Shown piece after piece: positions 33,501 to 45,500 of a DNA stretch of 64,000 nucleotides (positions are counted from its first letter, which is position 1; each line of letters starts with the position of its first letter). The stretch is taken from the NCBI GenBank assembly GCA_036362985.1, contig JAYGXS010000005.1, positions 51,645,136 through 51,709,135 of the forward strand. Direction: 5' to 3'. This DNA comes from Ligula intestinalis (lineage: Eukaryota; Platyhelminthes; Cestoda; Diphyllobothriidea; Diphyllobothriidae). Made by a program: the position numbers and the translations under genes. Under the pieces are notes generated by a model. The model ran no database searches, had not been told where the DNA came from, and worked only from the letters and a program-made list of their open reading frames with translations.

Positions 33501-36500
33501 GGTTCGGAAAGGTGACCCACTGTCCCAGATCGCTACTTACACCCTGGAAGGTCACGGATTTAGCTTCGCGAGCATGCGGCTAATAACAGGAGCCAATACC
33601 AAGACGGGCGATAATTACTGGAGGCTTGGGTCTCAGACTCCAAGTCTAGCATCAGGCACGTGGATATACCGCCTTTTTATTTTGTCCTCCGTTCGCGCGA
33701 TCAAGAAGCGTCGCCGAGTTCATGTCCAGGGACGCACGCCGAGGTGATACGGTGAGGTGAGATGAGAGTGGACTCATCTAATCACGACTAAAATCTCCTC
33801 ATCTATCCACCCCCCTCCACTTGCTCGCAGCTGGATCACAAAAGCATGCTAATTTTTGCTATACTCTCATCTTCCCTGATGATGGCCTCGTGTGCAAGTC
33901 CAAAGGCTGCAACTAATACAGGTGTTGTTCCAGTAATTGCGCATTTGTAACAAACGAAAGAGTGGGGCTATTTTGGGCTTAGTGCCGTCCTCAGACAGTC
34001 CAGCTAGGCTGAGCAAAGCAGTCTAATGCCCACTCGCCCATAAATCGGCACATTGAAGAATGGTCAGTTGAATTACTAGAATTTGCCTCCTTCTAATAAA
34101 CCGGCTGAGAGCCTACCGTAACTTTCAAGCATTTTTTAAGAAGAAGAATGCTATATTGAGGATTTTACAAACCTGAATTTTCAGCAAAAATGGCTCCATT
34201 CACGGAGAACAGATGGTAAGGTAAATAAAGGATCATTTTTAAAAGGACAAAGGTAAACGGTCATGCAATACTTACAAGTCAAGTTTTTCACGAAATTCGC
34301 ATCAACTATGGAGACGAATTGGCTTTCAACTTCTCAATTTCCGCTTCTTCACACGCTTTTTTCTTCGCGTTGTCATCCTACGGAGAATTGTCGATGTTGG
34401 TGTTGTTGGTAAATTGCATATGCGACAGATTGGCCGCATTTGACAAATATTGGGATAGTGATATGTTGTAGATAAAATAACTTGTTTTCGTGCATTTAAA
34501 AAGGTAGCAGTGTACTGTAGATATGACCTCATGATCACAAATGCAGACAAACAAAGCAGAGGATTAGAGAGGATGGTAAAGGATAATAAATTCCCCGTGA
34601 ATGGAAAGCAAAAAAAATGGGTGGCTCTAATTCGAAAGCCGCGCCGCAAATTAGTCTCCCATAGTCTATTTGTAATCTGGAATGCATTTGAAGTTGCTAT
34701 GACTGGTGGCTAGTGTAGTCAAGAAACAGAGTTTGATTCACCGTTATTCCGCTATTGCGTGGAACCTTAAACCGATGAGAAAAACTTCGCTAAATCTCTC
34801 TTCCCCCTCTCCCCCGTTAGTGAGAAAATGTCGCGGAGTTTGCAAATCCTTCCTTGAAGCCGGATTGCGCAGCTTTTCCTAAATTCGTGCTCCTATTGAA
34901 TAGTCCTAACACTAACAAGGTGCACATGCAACTATCCTCACCGAAAGCTGTTTTTGTCAACGATGGGTCGGAAATGCGCGCTATTTCCCGACTTGTATTC
35001 ACTTACTTTTGACATCTTCAAATCCGCATGGTCATTTTTTGCTTTTCATATCGTCAAATTTTTAAGGCAGTGGAATATATGCGTCTTTTAAAATCTTCAC
35101 ACCAACCTCCTGCCGGTTATTATTTCAGGCTGACTTTGCCAAGTGCCAAGCCCTGGCTGCTCATGGGCTAACCAATCAGGCGGTCGCTTGGGCGCGCTAT
35201 CTGGCCCTGCAGACGCTTCTGGGCGCGTCAGCCCTGCTGCACAGGGCCAGGTTGGCAGCCGAGGAAGGCCTCCGTCTGGCTCAACAAATCTCCCTCCTGA
35301 AATCCAGCCCTACTGGCGGCGGTGGAGGAGGAGGCAGCACAGGTGGTCGCTCGCCTGCGGACGCTAGCACTACCTCCCTGTTGGACTCTGTTGCTACTGC
35401 TGCTCCGAGCAAACCAGGAACCAGTTATGGCGGCGGCGGCGGCGGTCGAAAGCACCGGAGAACCGGACAGTGCACCCACGGCGGTGGCGCGGCCGGCGGT
35501 TGTTCCACCACCAGCGTCGGCGGCGGTGGCGGTTATTTGACTTCAGTCGGCGCCGGTGGCGGTGGATCCTTCAACATCACTGCTGCCGGCGGCGGCGGCG
35601 GTGGCGGCGGCTGTTCTCGCTCCTCCAACACCGGTCCGCGACGCAGTCTGGGCTCAAGGCGAACCGGCAGTGTCCAGTTCACACCCGGATCGTTTGGTCG
35701 CGTGGACGATGAGGAGCTGCAGCAGTGGCAGACGGAACTGGCCCGGTCACCGGCCTCCTCCTTTGCTGTCACGGTGAGAGCCAGAGGGTGTCGGTGTTTG
35801 TGTTTTTTTTTGAAATGATTGAGCGAACTTTTCAGGTAGGGCACTTTCAGCAAACCGAACCGCCTGTTCTGTCGTCCAATGATAGACATGGGGGAGGGGA
35901 GGGGTGTGGGATAAAAGCGATCGAGAGCAATGGACTTTGGATGTGGAAAGACTTTTGTCCGAACTGTCGGTTGATCCCTCTTCTCCAGTCACTGTTGCTT
36001 AATACATTTTCAGTCTAGCAACGATACCCATGCAAGCATTCAGGAAGTCAAGTTAGGCGAACGAACGTTTGAGATTACTTCATCATCAGGCAAATACAAT
36101 AATATATGGGAGGGTAGAGTTGACAAAATTCTGAGCAACCAATCAGTAGTAATTAGGGGAGAGATGTTAAGGGGTCAAGGGGGTCAGAGAGGGAAAGTCG
36201 AGAGAGAAGGAAGAGTCCGACAACTGGTTCTCACCGCAATCCCTGCCCCGCGTCTTGTTTGGAGGCATGAGGACACAAGGTTCGCGCGGAAGACGTTTGT
36301 ACAGGCCCTAAGGCTCCCGTGGCCGATGACATACTCAACATCCGTCTACCTGCTTCCTACCACGCCGTGAAACGGTGAAGAGAGAGCAACAGCTTGCATT
36401 TCTAGGCCACTCACGCCGTCACATGGTCGTTTGGCTGCGTACTGTCATTAAATTGCGGCAGCTGTTAGAAAGAGGAATGCGATTGGTGCTGACCTGACTT

Positions 36501-39500
36501 ACTCACTCAACCTAAGGTCTAGGCAGCCACTTCTGGCCGTCCGTGTTCTCATTCGGTCTGACAGGCTAAATGTTGTGTCGGTAAAGAAGAATAATGGTAG
36601 AACACCGGATTGATTTGTTTATTGTTCTCAGCTTTCGAACTCGTACAGGAGTCCACCGTCAGAGAAAGGACTCAGCAATAAAAGAGAGGCTAGTTATAAC
36701 GTGTGCACAAAACAGTTAAAATTTGAACGTGTTGGAATCGATAACTGTCTAGTGTGGGCGCCGATTGGCCACGTCAGCAACGAAAATGGGGTGATTATTG
36801 AAAATGTGGGTCCAATTAATTATGACGGACGTCTGGATGGAATTGTGTGCAATTGCGCAAGGCTCTGTACGCTGGCGCCAATTCAACACGTCGGTTGACT
36901 GAATTCCCGTCGATCAATTCTCTGCTCGTCTTGTTTCACGCGTGGGCGAGTACCTTTGCAGCCGCAAAGTTGAACTCATGGCCTGTTTTGTAGGTGTGAA
37001 CTGCAACTTGTGATAATTCGTCGCCTCGTTGCACGGCCAAATTGTGTTCATGAATGCGCGATCCGAACATGCGTTCAGTTCGGCCTGTGTAATTAAGGAC
37101 CGCTTAGGCATGGGATGCGATACACTACCCCAGATTGTTCATTTGGCATAAGCCGATCTTTTATATTCACCACCGCATGGTAGCTCTGTGTCTGTGTGTA
37201 ATTCCAACACCTAGTCCCGCAGCCATGCGCTCAGACGCTTCTGAGACGTTCTTCATACATGGCAGAGCGTGCCATATTCTCGGTGGTTCGTCCGTTTGAG
37301 TCCTCCGAGGCCGAACGCGTAGGCATCGGTTTATAAATGTTTTTGGATAAACATTCCGCATAAATTGGTCGCGGAGATATCGGGCCTTGCGTACCTTTTC
37401 CTCCGGCTTACTGCAGCGAATCTGGATCTGTTTGAAGAGCGTTTTTACACAGCTTCGTTTGTGAGCAACTGGTGTTCGATCACTCTTCTTCTTTACCGAT
37501 GCAAATACCCGGAAAGCGAACATTTTCCTGTATTCGCGAAACTGTTGTGTGTATGACTGGGGGGTCCCGGGGTGCTGGTGGTCCAGCCTCCAGGTTCTTG
37601 CCCCGTAGTCAGATTAAAATAGACCACCAGTTCGCGCCGTTTGTCTAAACCAACGACAGAGCCGTCGTTTGTCATATGACAAGTGACCGTTGGGGTATGA
37701 CAGCCAGAACATGTGTTGCACGCGCAGACGTGACTGAATGAAGAGTAAAGACGATACCTAAGGTGAGGTTAACGTGTACCGTAACACTAACTGTCATGTG
37801 AAAATGACAAACATGCAGATTGATCACTCGTACTGTCCAATTACTTTCAACATCCTGCCTTTAAGAGACCTCTGTTACTTGTCTTATGATTACCATGGTA
37901 GAAATTCTATATTACAGTTTGTTATTTTTAGCAGAAGGAATAAATGCCGCCATCTGCTGGCTATTTATCCCTATGATTTGCCACGAAGCCTCCCAAATAG
38001 TTTTTTTCCTTTTTGCTTTGTTTGTTTACTTGACCCGATAAAGAGGCCCTTCAGCAAAACACCGTCTTTGTACTGCCATAGTGATTTGGTCCTTCTTCTT
38101 ACTTCAACCTCCTGTCCTTTACGAAACCGGTAACTTGGATTTGTGTTTGCTGAGAGCGGAGGAAATATGTCCAGCGACAGGGTTCGGTAGCTGGTCTAAT
38201 GAGCGTCTTTAACGATTAATGTGCATGCAATGTCGCCGAAAAAGTTGCGGAAATACGAGGAGGGCTCTTTCACCGTCCTTGGTCAGCTAGATCTGCCATT
38301 TTTACCCCAAATGTCTTGCTCTCTGAACCGAACACTCTACCGCTTACGTATATGCTCTGCTGCCTGTGAGCGAGAATACGATCCTTCTAGTTTGTCTTGG
38401 ATCCCCAGCCAATCAGCGGACAGCGCGTGAGGGCCAACAGCGTAGATATCTATTTTCTTTTAGTTTTTCTGTCGATGTTCGATTGGCAACCTTTTAAGTC
38501 ACTTTTTGCTTTGCTGAACATGCATTACATAAGCCTTTGAAGGTGAAAAAGTGAACTGTGGATAAGTAACTTGACTATGGAGAAGTATTTTGTCATCTCA
38601 CCACACTGTCAACTTCTGTTCTAATGGTCGTAATTTTCACTCTCTAAACCCGAGCCTACGCGTCATCCTAGCCTTAACAATTAACCTAACTCAACTTATG
38701 CTGGAATTTTGTGCAAAGGCACCTACAGTAGTCACCAATGACCATGCAACGTTCATCATGAAATTTGACCTGGCACTTTAGGGGATATTTAGTAACACTA
38801 TTTTATATCATTCAGTTTATTGAATTCTTCGAAAGCCTTTAACTTAGTTAAATCGTCATTTAAGTTAGGTTTATTAAGCGAAGTACCCATTAGTTTTGGG
38901 GAAATTGGAAGAAGTCTATATGGAAGGAATTTTCTATGCTATTACGAAAGAGAGAACCAAACTGCACGTTAATGTTGATAATACTAAGAGTGAACTCCAA
39001 AATAAGTAAAATAGGCATAGAAGATATCCCTTCAAAAGCTGGAAAAGTTTATCCGAAATTGTTCAGATTGAAGTGAAGCCAAGTTAAAGGAACCAAATTT
39101 GTTTGCAGTACCATTGAACATATGTATTTAAGAAATTTTGTTAAGCTATCTGGTGAAGTTTTTTGTACAAAATGCATTAACAGAAGAGTGTTTGTTTGAA
39201 TGCAGCAATGAACCTCGAATGTCCTTCAATAAAAACCAAATGTCTTACATATTCTCGCGAACTTAAGATAAATAAAGCCATACTGAATATAAGTCGTAAA
39301 GAAATATAGTTTTTTGTATAGTTTACGTTCCCATTTTGCTTTATTTAGAAATGGAAGTTACGAAAGAATAATAAGTAGTTCTAAAAATGGCAATGTATAT
39401 GGCCAGTTTTTTTGAATTCACCAGTTTATAACTGAATGTGGAATTAATCTACTCATGCGGAAGGTAATCCATTATAAAGAGAAAAGAAAGTTCTTTCATC

Positions 39501-42500
39501 TCCAGTCAAATTGAATCGTTTATATTCAGGAAACTTAAATAAATTCTCAAAAGTATCGAATTTCATTGTGACATTACGTTGGAAATAGTCAATATACACA
39601 GAAGTTCGTCAGCCGAAAATCTAATCAAAGCAATTTCTAAGAGGTAACCTTTTATTGAAAGTTTTTTTTATTAATCTTAGGAATAGTAGTTTAACTACTC
39701 CAGTGCGGACAAGATTTACAATCGACAATATGTTTTGCTGTTTTGAGGTATTTATGTATATCAAAAACGTTGCCATCTTCATTAAAACTAATGTCGGAAA
39801 ACACTTTATTTCGGTAAATGCCCTTTATATCTATCTTTTGGTGTAAATGTCGAACAAATGCAGAATTTATAAATTTATCAAAGAAGACAGTAAAAACAAG
39901 GGAAATTATAACGCACTTTTGTTGATGACATTCAATAAATAGTTATCCATTAAGATTAAAGTTAACAGAATGTCTTGACTAAAGAAAAAGTTCTTTCTAT
40001 ATATAGAAATTTGGTTGCTTAAAGTTTTCAATTTAACACAATATCAAAATTTATTGTTCTAATTTATAGCTCTTTTTTACGTCTCCAAAATCACGGGATT
40101 ATCGAGAAAATTTTATTTTTCTTTACAAACACTTAGTTATTCTTATAGTTATTTTAAGTACTTAATATGCCTGATGCAGTTCATTATTATTTCTAAATCT
40201 TCCTAAATAAATTCACATTGGTATTCGAGTAATGATCAAACTTATACAAAGTTATGAAAATTTAATGGTCTGTGACGACTACTGTATATTGCAAGTGCCT
40301 TCTACTTGCATCTCTTGTTTAAGGGCTCTAATAACTCGTCCCTAACGATATTTTGGTTCTGCCTAGTAACAACGAAGCCCCGAGACAGTGTATTTCTGGA
40401 GTTCTTTCAGTTGTAGCAACATAACTGAATACTTTTAAAATCCACTGTTATGACTCGTAAAAAATTGCGTTAAAAGCTTCCCAGTTCTGGTTTAACGACA
40501 AATTTGCATAACTTTCAACGACCAAACATCTTTCAGCGCCCCCCTCCATTACTTTATCGGCAGATGAGTTATCTGATGAATCGTGTGCAATATCTCATGG
40601 ATTGCCTCACCTACGGTCACGACTCCGCGTCCTCCTCGATTCAACAGCCCGCGCTAGCCAATCGACGCCTCATCAAGTCACGTGCTCTGGAGCGTGGGAC
40701 ACAGGCCGCTGCCTCCGCCGCCACGGCGACAGCCGCTGCGGACGTTCTCCTGCCTTTGCCTCGGACCAGCAGCAGCGGCGGTGGCATGTCTGAGGAGCCC
40801 GATTCTGCTGATCCCTGGGCCTCGGTGGATATTGAGTTAGCCTTCCGACTGGGGATCCTGCTGTTGGCTCTGCCTCGACCCCCTCTGCCGACCTCGCCGA
40901 TGGAGGTGCGTCTACTGGACCAAGAGGTCGCCATCCTCAATCGTCTCTACCGTCTGCCCTTGGAGCGCACTTGTCCGTGGGTGATTGACAGCATCCGTCA
41001 AGAGGCTCACCGACTCATCTCCGAGGACAATTTGCCCAGCTTTCCAGGTTGGTCTTCCTGCTGTTCAAGCAAACGTATATGTAATCAGGCCTTAAGCGTA
41101 AGGGCTGACCGCTGAATCATGTCCTGGTGTTGCGGGTACACTGTTTATCAGAATTTGCCGCTGTACATTCACAAGACTCAGTTAAGCTTCTGGATGAGAT
41201 TCCTCCCCCAATCTTCCCATGCGTGTGTTTTGCCCCTCAAACGGGCCGCGTGGTAGGTGCGATAGGCCAACCGAGGGGTCGTATCGGGGGTACGACAGGC
41301 GTTATTCGGGTTGCGCGCCGATAACAAATGCCGCACATGACGGGCCTGATGACACCTGGTGGAAAGTCTACCTACTGAAAATTTGCAAGTAGTTTTTTAT
41401 GATTATGATTAAAACCTCACTCCAGGTGCCCCCACTGTGAATCCCTGCCGGGGTTTTGTTGATTGGTCGTTTCACGCGCGTATTTCCTCTCGTGGGAGCA
41501 CGGTGCTGCGACCCATGTTGCTTGGCTTTCTGAGTTGACGCGTGTATTCCGCAGCTGGCTTGTTTTGCTCTCTTACCTGTGCTTACTTCTTTGGCTTTTT
41601 CTTACGACTTGATTCTGAACAGTTTCCATTCGCCACAGAACTTATTTATGAGCGTAATATGTATCTGGGATTGCATCCTTTGTCCTTCTATATTTTCGGT
41701 TTGCAGAGTGCACTTTCCTCCTTTAAGAATATAGTCTCATTAATCTTTATAAGCAATCTTCTAGTTGATTTCTCTGCAGCCAGTGTTACGTTAGCCATTT
41801 CTCGGGTCCGTTTCTTGTTCTTCTTGCCTCATATTAACTGTCTCTTTCACTCTCTCCCTCTGACTTTCAGCGGTCCGGGTACCATATTCCCTCGTAAACT
41901 ACCTCTTTCACTTACTGGCCGGTTCCTCCCCATCTACACCTCCGCCTGGCCAATCCTACGACGCTGGCGACAGCGCCTCGACCCAGGCCTCCAGTTTTTC
42001 ACCCTCGCAGTCTACCGTCCCCGGCGGCAGTGGTGCCGGTGGCGTGGCCGGTGCTCGCGTGGTCGGCCCTGGTGGCGCCGGCGTCGGTGGCGGGGCAACC
42101 GTCAGTGGTGCCGGTGGGGCTTCAACCTTCTCAGACAACCCGCTCGGGGCCATCCTCGACAGTCCCAGCCAGTCAATGGCCTTCAGTGCTCTGCCGCTGA
42201 CCTTCAGCCTGCCGCTCGCTGTGCGCATCCAGCGTGCCCGCGGTGGCACCCTCACGGCGGGTGCTGGCGCTGGTGCTAGCAGCTACGGACCCTTTGACAG
42301 TCAGTCCGATATCAACTCCTCCACAGCCGCCGTTCGAGAGGACTCCGAGTTGGGTTTCGCGGCTGCCGTCTCGGTGCTGCGCATGCACACACGCGTGCCC
42401 GAATGTGTGCACGCCATGTTTGTGGAAGGTCAGCGCACCCAAATGGACGTGCTGGCCCTGCAACTGCTGCGCTTCTACAAGGAGGACACGCGGAAGTTGA

Positions 42501-45500
42501 GTCAGATTTTAGCGGCCACCCTCAATCGAGACTACAATCCGGCCTTCAGGACGCCCCCGCTGTGGGCTTGTCTCGAGGCCTCCTATCGGGAGCTGATTAA
42601 TTTCCGTTGCGACTCAGTCATGGCGCCGGAGCAGGGAGCTGCCGCCGCCTCCGCTGCTGGTTCACCCATGACTCCGCCACCCGCAGTAGCAGCAGCATCA
42701 GCTGCCGCCACCGCTGCGACTAGACAACAGCGACAACCACCTACGGGCGGCGGCAGATCGGCACGCGGAGCCGTCGGCGGTGTAGACAGCGGATGCGACA
42801 CCGATTCGGAGGCCGAGACTGATATGTACCAATCGGCTGGAACGGAGTCGGATGATCTGACCCGGTCTACACAGGACAGCTCTGGTGTGTTTACCCAGCC
42901 TGTCAGTTCTACGGGGATCTCACCTCAGTGCAAGCCAGGACCGGAGGCAGAAGCCCCCTCCAAGTCAGGTGACAGTGACTGGCGTCTAGAGGTGTCAGGT
43001 TAGGCTCTACGTTTTGCTAACTTTCGTGCGCTCTCTCTCTCTCTCTTTGGGCCTTTGTGATTTAGAAGATGATGACGGCGTCTGCGTGGAGCGTAAATTG
43101 CCTGACTGGAGCCCTTATTTCAGATCCCAGACGGGCCTCCTAACTACAGTCAGTTGGAGGTAGCTAAATATTTAGTTTTTCATTGTGTGTGAGACCTGTT
43201 CACTGCCAGTGTACGCTCAGGCATATGCGTCCGGAAAAACTACAGGTCTCTCAAATTTCTCAGGAATACTTTGAATAAGACCCGCCTTAAAGACAATCGT
43301 GTATAAGGCAAAACCCGTGCGGGCGGAAGTAGTGAAGCAGATGTGTAGCAAGTCAGATTCACGATAACTACACTTACACACATTTTTCTACTGTTACTGG
43401 TCGAGAATATGCGTGGCCCATGTAACTGAATAGAAGAAGGTAAGACGTTCTCTGGGACCAGGAGTTTACTTGTCCGACGTTTCGAACCTTCCCGCGGGTT
43501 CATTGTCAAGGAGGGAAACAAGTACAGCTCACAGTGTATTTAACTCGGTTCTGCCGGGAGTGACCTCTGCCCTCGACCTGCTCGCGCAGCGCGAGGTAAG
43601 CATCAAGAAGCTGGATATGCCTGTTAACTGAGTCTGTGCGTGAATGCCATGCATTGACTGTCTTTATGGTCAAGCCAATTATGTTGGTGAAACCCGCAAA
43701 CGGGTTCTCACGAGAATGCACCAGCATGAACTCGCCGTGCGACGTAAGGACAAGCTTTCTCTGGTGGCCGCCCATGCGTCCACGCCGGGGCAAAGCTTCG
43801 ACTTCGAACGCGTGCGAATACTGGGTCGGTCAGACGACCGAACTTCACACCTGCTGCAGGAAGCATTGCATTCACGCGCGGGCTCAATTAACGGGCATAT
43901 TGGGCTTCTTGATGCCTATCTCGCGAAGCGCGAGCAGATCAAGGGCAGAGGTCACTCCCGGCAGAACCGAGTTAAATACACTGTGAGCTGTACATTTTTC
44001 ACTCCTTGACAATGAGCCCGCGGGAGGGTTCGAAACGTCGGACAAATGAACCCCTGGTCCCAGAGAACGTCTTACCTTCTATTTTTCTACTGTCCACTCT
44101 TGCTCCCTCTCTCGCCAATCTCGTATTTTCACTGTAAAAGGTTAAGTGACCAGCAGTATGCCAACGGTGAAGTTAAGAACTGTGTCGTTATTCTAGCGTG
44201 CCACGGAGTGTAAAAACGCGTGGTTCACACGTGCTTCGATCATTTTTTTCCAACCTTCATTTAATGCCCCTTTTTACATTGGTATCTGCCGAGGAGTTTT
44301 GTCGGTAGAGAGGCAGTCTGACTCAGAACGGGCGAACTCCGGCATTATATAATTTAAGGGGCACAAAATTCGCTTCTGGTTGACTTGCCGAACTACTCGA
44401 AGGGCCCAGATGTCACTCTTGTCTACTTGGACTTTAGCCGAGATCGGACTAGCATGGATTTCCGGCGCTCTGAGGGTTGGGGAAGGCAGATTTGGGGTTT
44501 TGTGGGCTTCGGTGCGGTGATTTTACGGTGTGCGGCGTGAAGGCTCGGTACGGGAAAGCATCTACGCCCAAAGTTTACCCGTAGTTGTTATAGAATAAGG
44601 TGTGAACGAATAAGAAACGTGAAGCTTCGTGTGGTAATAGTGTGTTTGTTTGTACACATATGTGACCGGTGAGATGCCGTCTTCTAAGAGCGCAAGTTTT
44701 TCGGTTAAAAGAAATATCTAGGCGCTTCCCCATAAAATCGTTTGACCAGCCACTTAGTGTAGACGAACAGTTCAGAACGGGACAGGTTACACCTAAGGCT
44801 AGCCTTGCCCTTCAGACTAAATCTAGCTCAGCCATTTACCCTACCCTACTCGTCAACTAGCTAGAATTTAAATCAGTACTAACCTTAAGTTGATATTGGT
44901 TAGTTATGCTGTTCTGTGATGACCGATAGTAAGGCGATTGGGCAGGAGAGACTGGGAAATTTTCGTTCTGTGTGTGATCGACGAGGGTAGAGAAGAAGTC
45001 CTACCAGGCCCTGTCCTGGGGCACGCTTCACGAAAACTGGGTCAAAGTGATGTGAGCGTGCTTCCTCCTCCTCATCCTCGTCTATCCGCTGAAACGTTTT
45101 GCTGTCGTATTATGTTCTTGATAGGCAAGATATAGTAGGAAATAGTGGCAAGAGAAAACTAAAAAGGCCTATGCTCTGGATTACAGGTTTACCTTCTAGT
45201 TGACGGGCGGGTAGTACCAAGGGCCATAGATTGAGGGTTGTGAAGGTCTGACTCAATAACAGCATAACGTTTGAGTTTGCAGAACCAGACTAAGTCTACG
45301 TGGTAAACTCTTTTCTCCCTTGGCTATGCTGATATCTAGTTTAAGCATTCCCCCAAGGTTCAGATGTTCAGTAGCAGAGTGACGATGTACAGTAGCAGAC
45401 GTGGCAACTCACCATTCAATTATTTCTCTGAAGTCGACCACAACGACAGAAGAAAGTGCTTATTTGTTTGATATTGCTGGACACGTTGCATAACACTACA

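Larger units (their letters stand above)
31913..35128 (+). other. Intron 8 (3.2 kb)
   Basis: Contains a plus-strand Penelope-like fragment (33110-33680) and copy B of repeat R3 (34185-34345). At 32128 an acceptor-like TTTATTGCAG is followed directly by GTGATT. Nothing else is recognised. Confidence 0.65.
35774..40563 (+). other. Intron 9 (4.8 kb)
   Basis: Contains a minus-strand PLE fragment (36600-37540) with a hammerhead-like motif at its 3' side, and a strongly AT-rich stretch (38800-40300) with no genes. Confidence 0.7.

Noticed and set aside
35228..35992. Antisense open frames over exon 9
   Set aside because: Shadows caused by GC-rich glycine codons.
36067..36089. A twelfth hammerhead-like site (minus, CTGATGATGAAG...CAAACG)
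   Set aside because: The GAAA box reads CAAA and the stem does not pair well; too degenerate to count.
42173..42801. Antisense and alternative-frame open frames over exon 11
   Set aside because: The sense frame carries all the conserved ZSWIM8 residues; the others are shadows.
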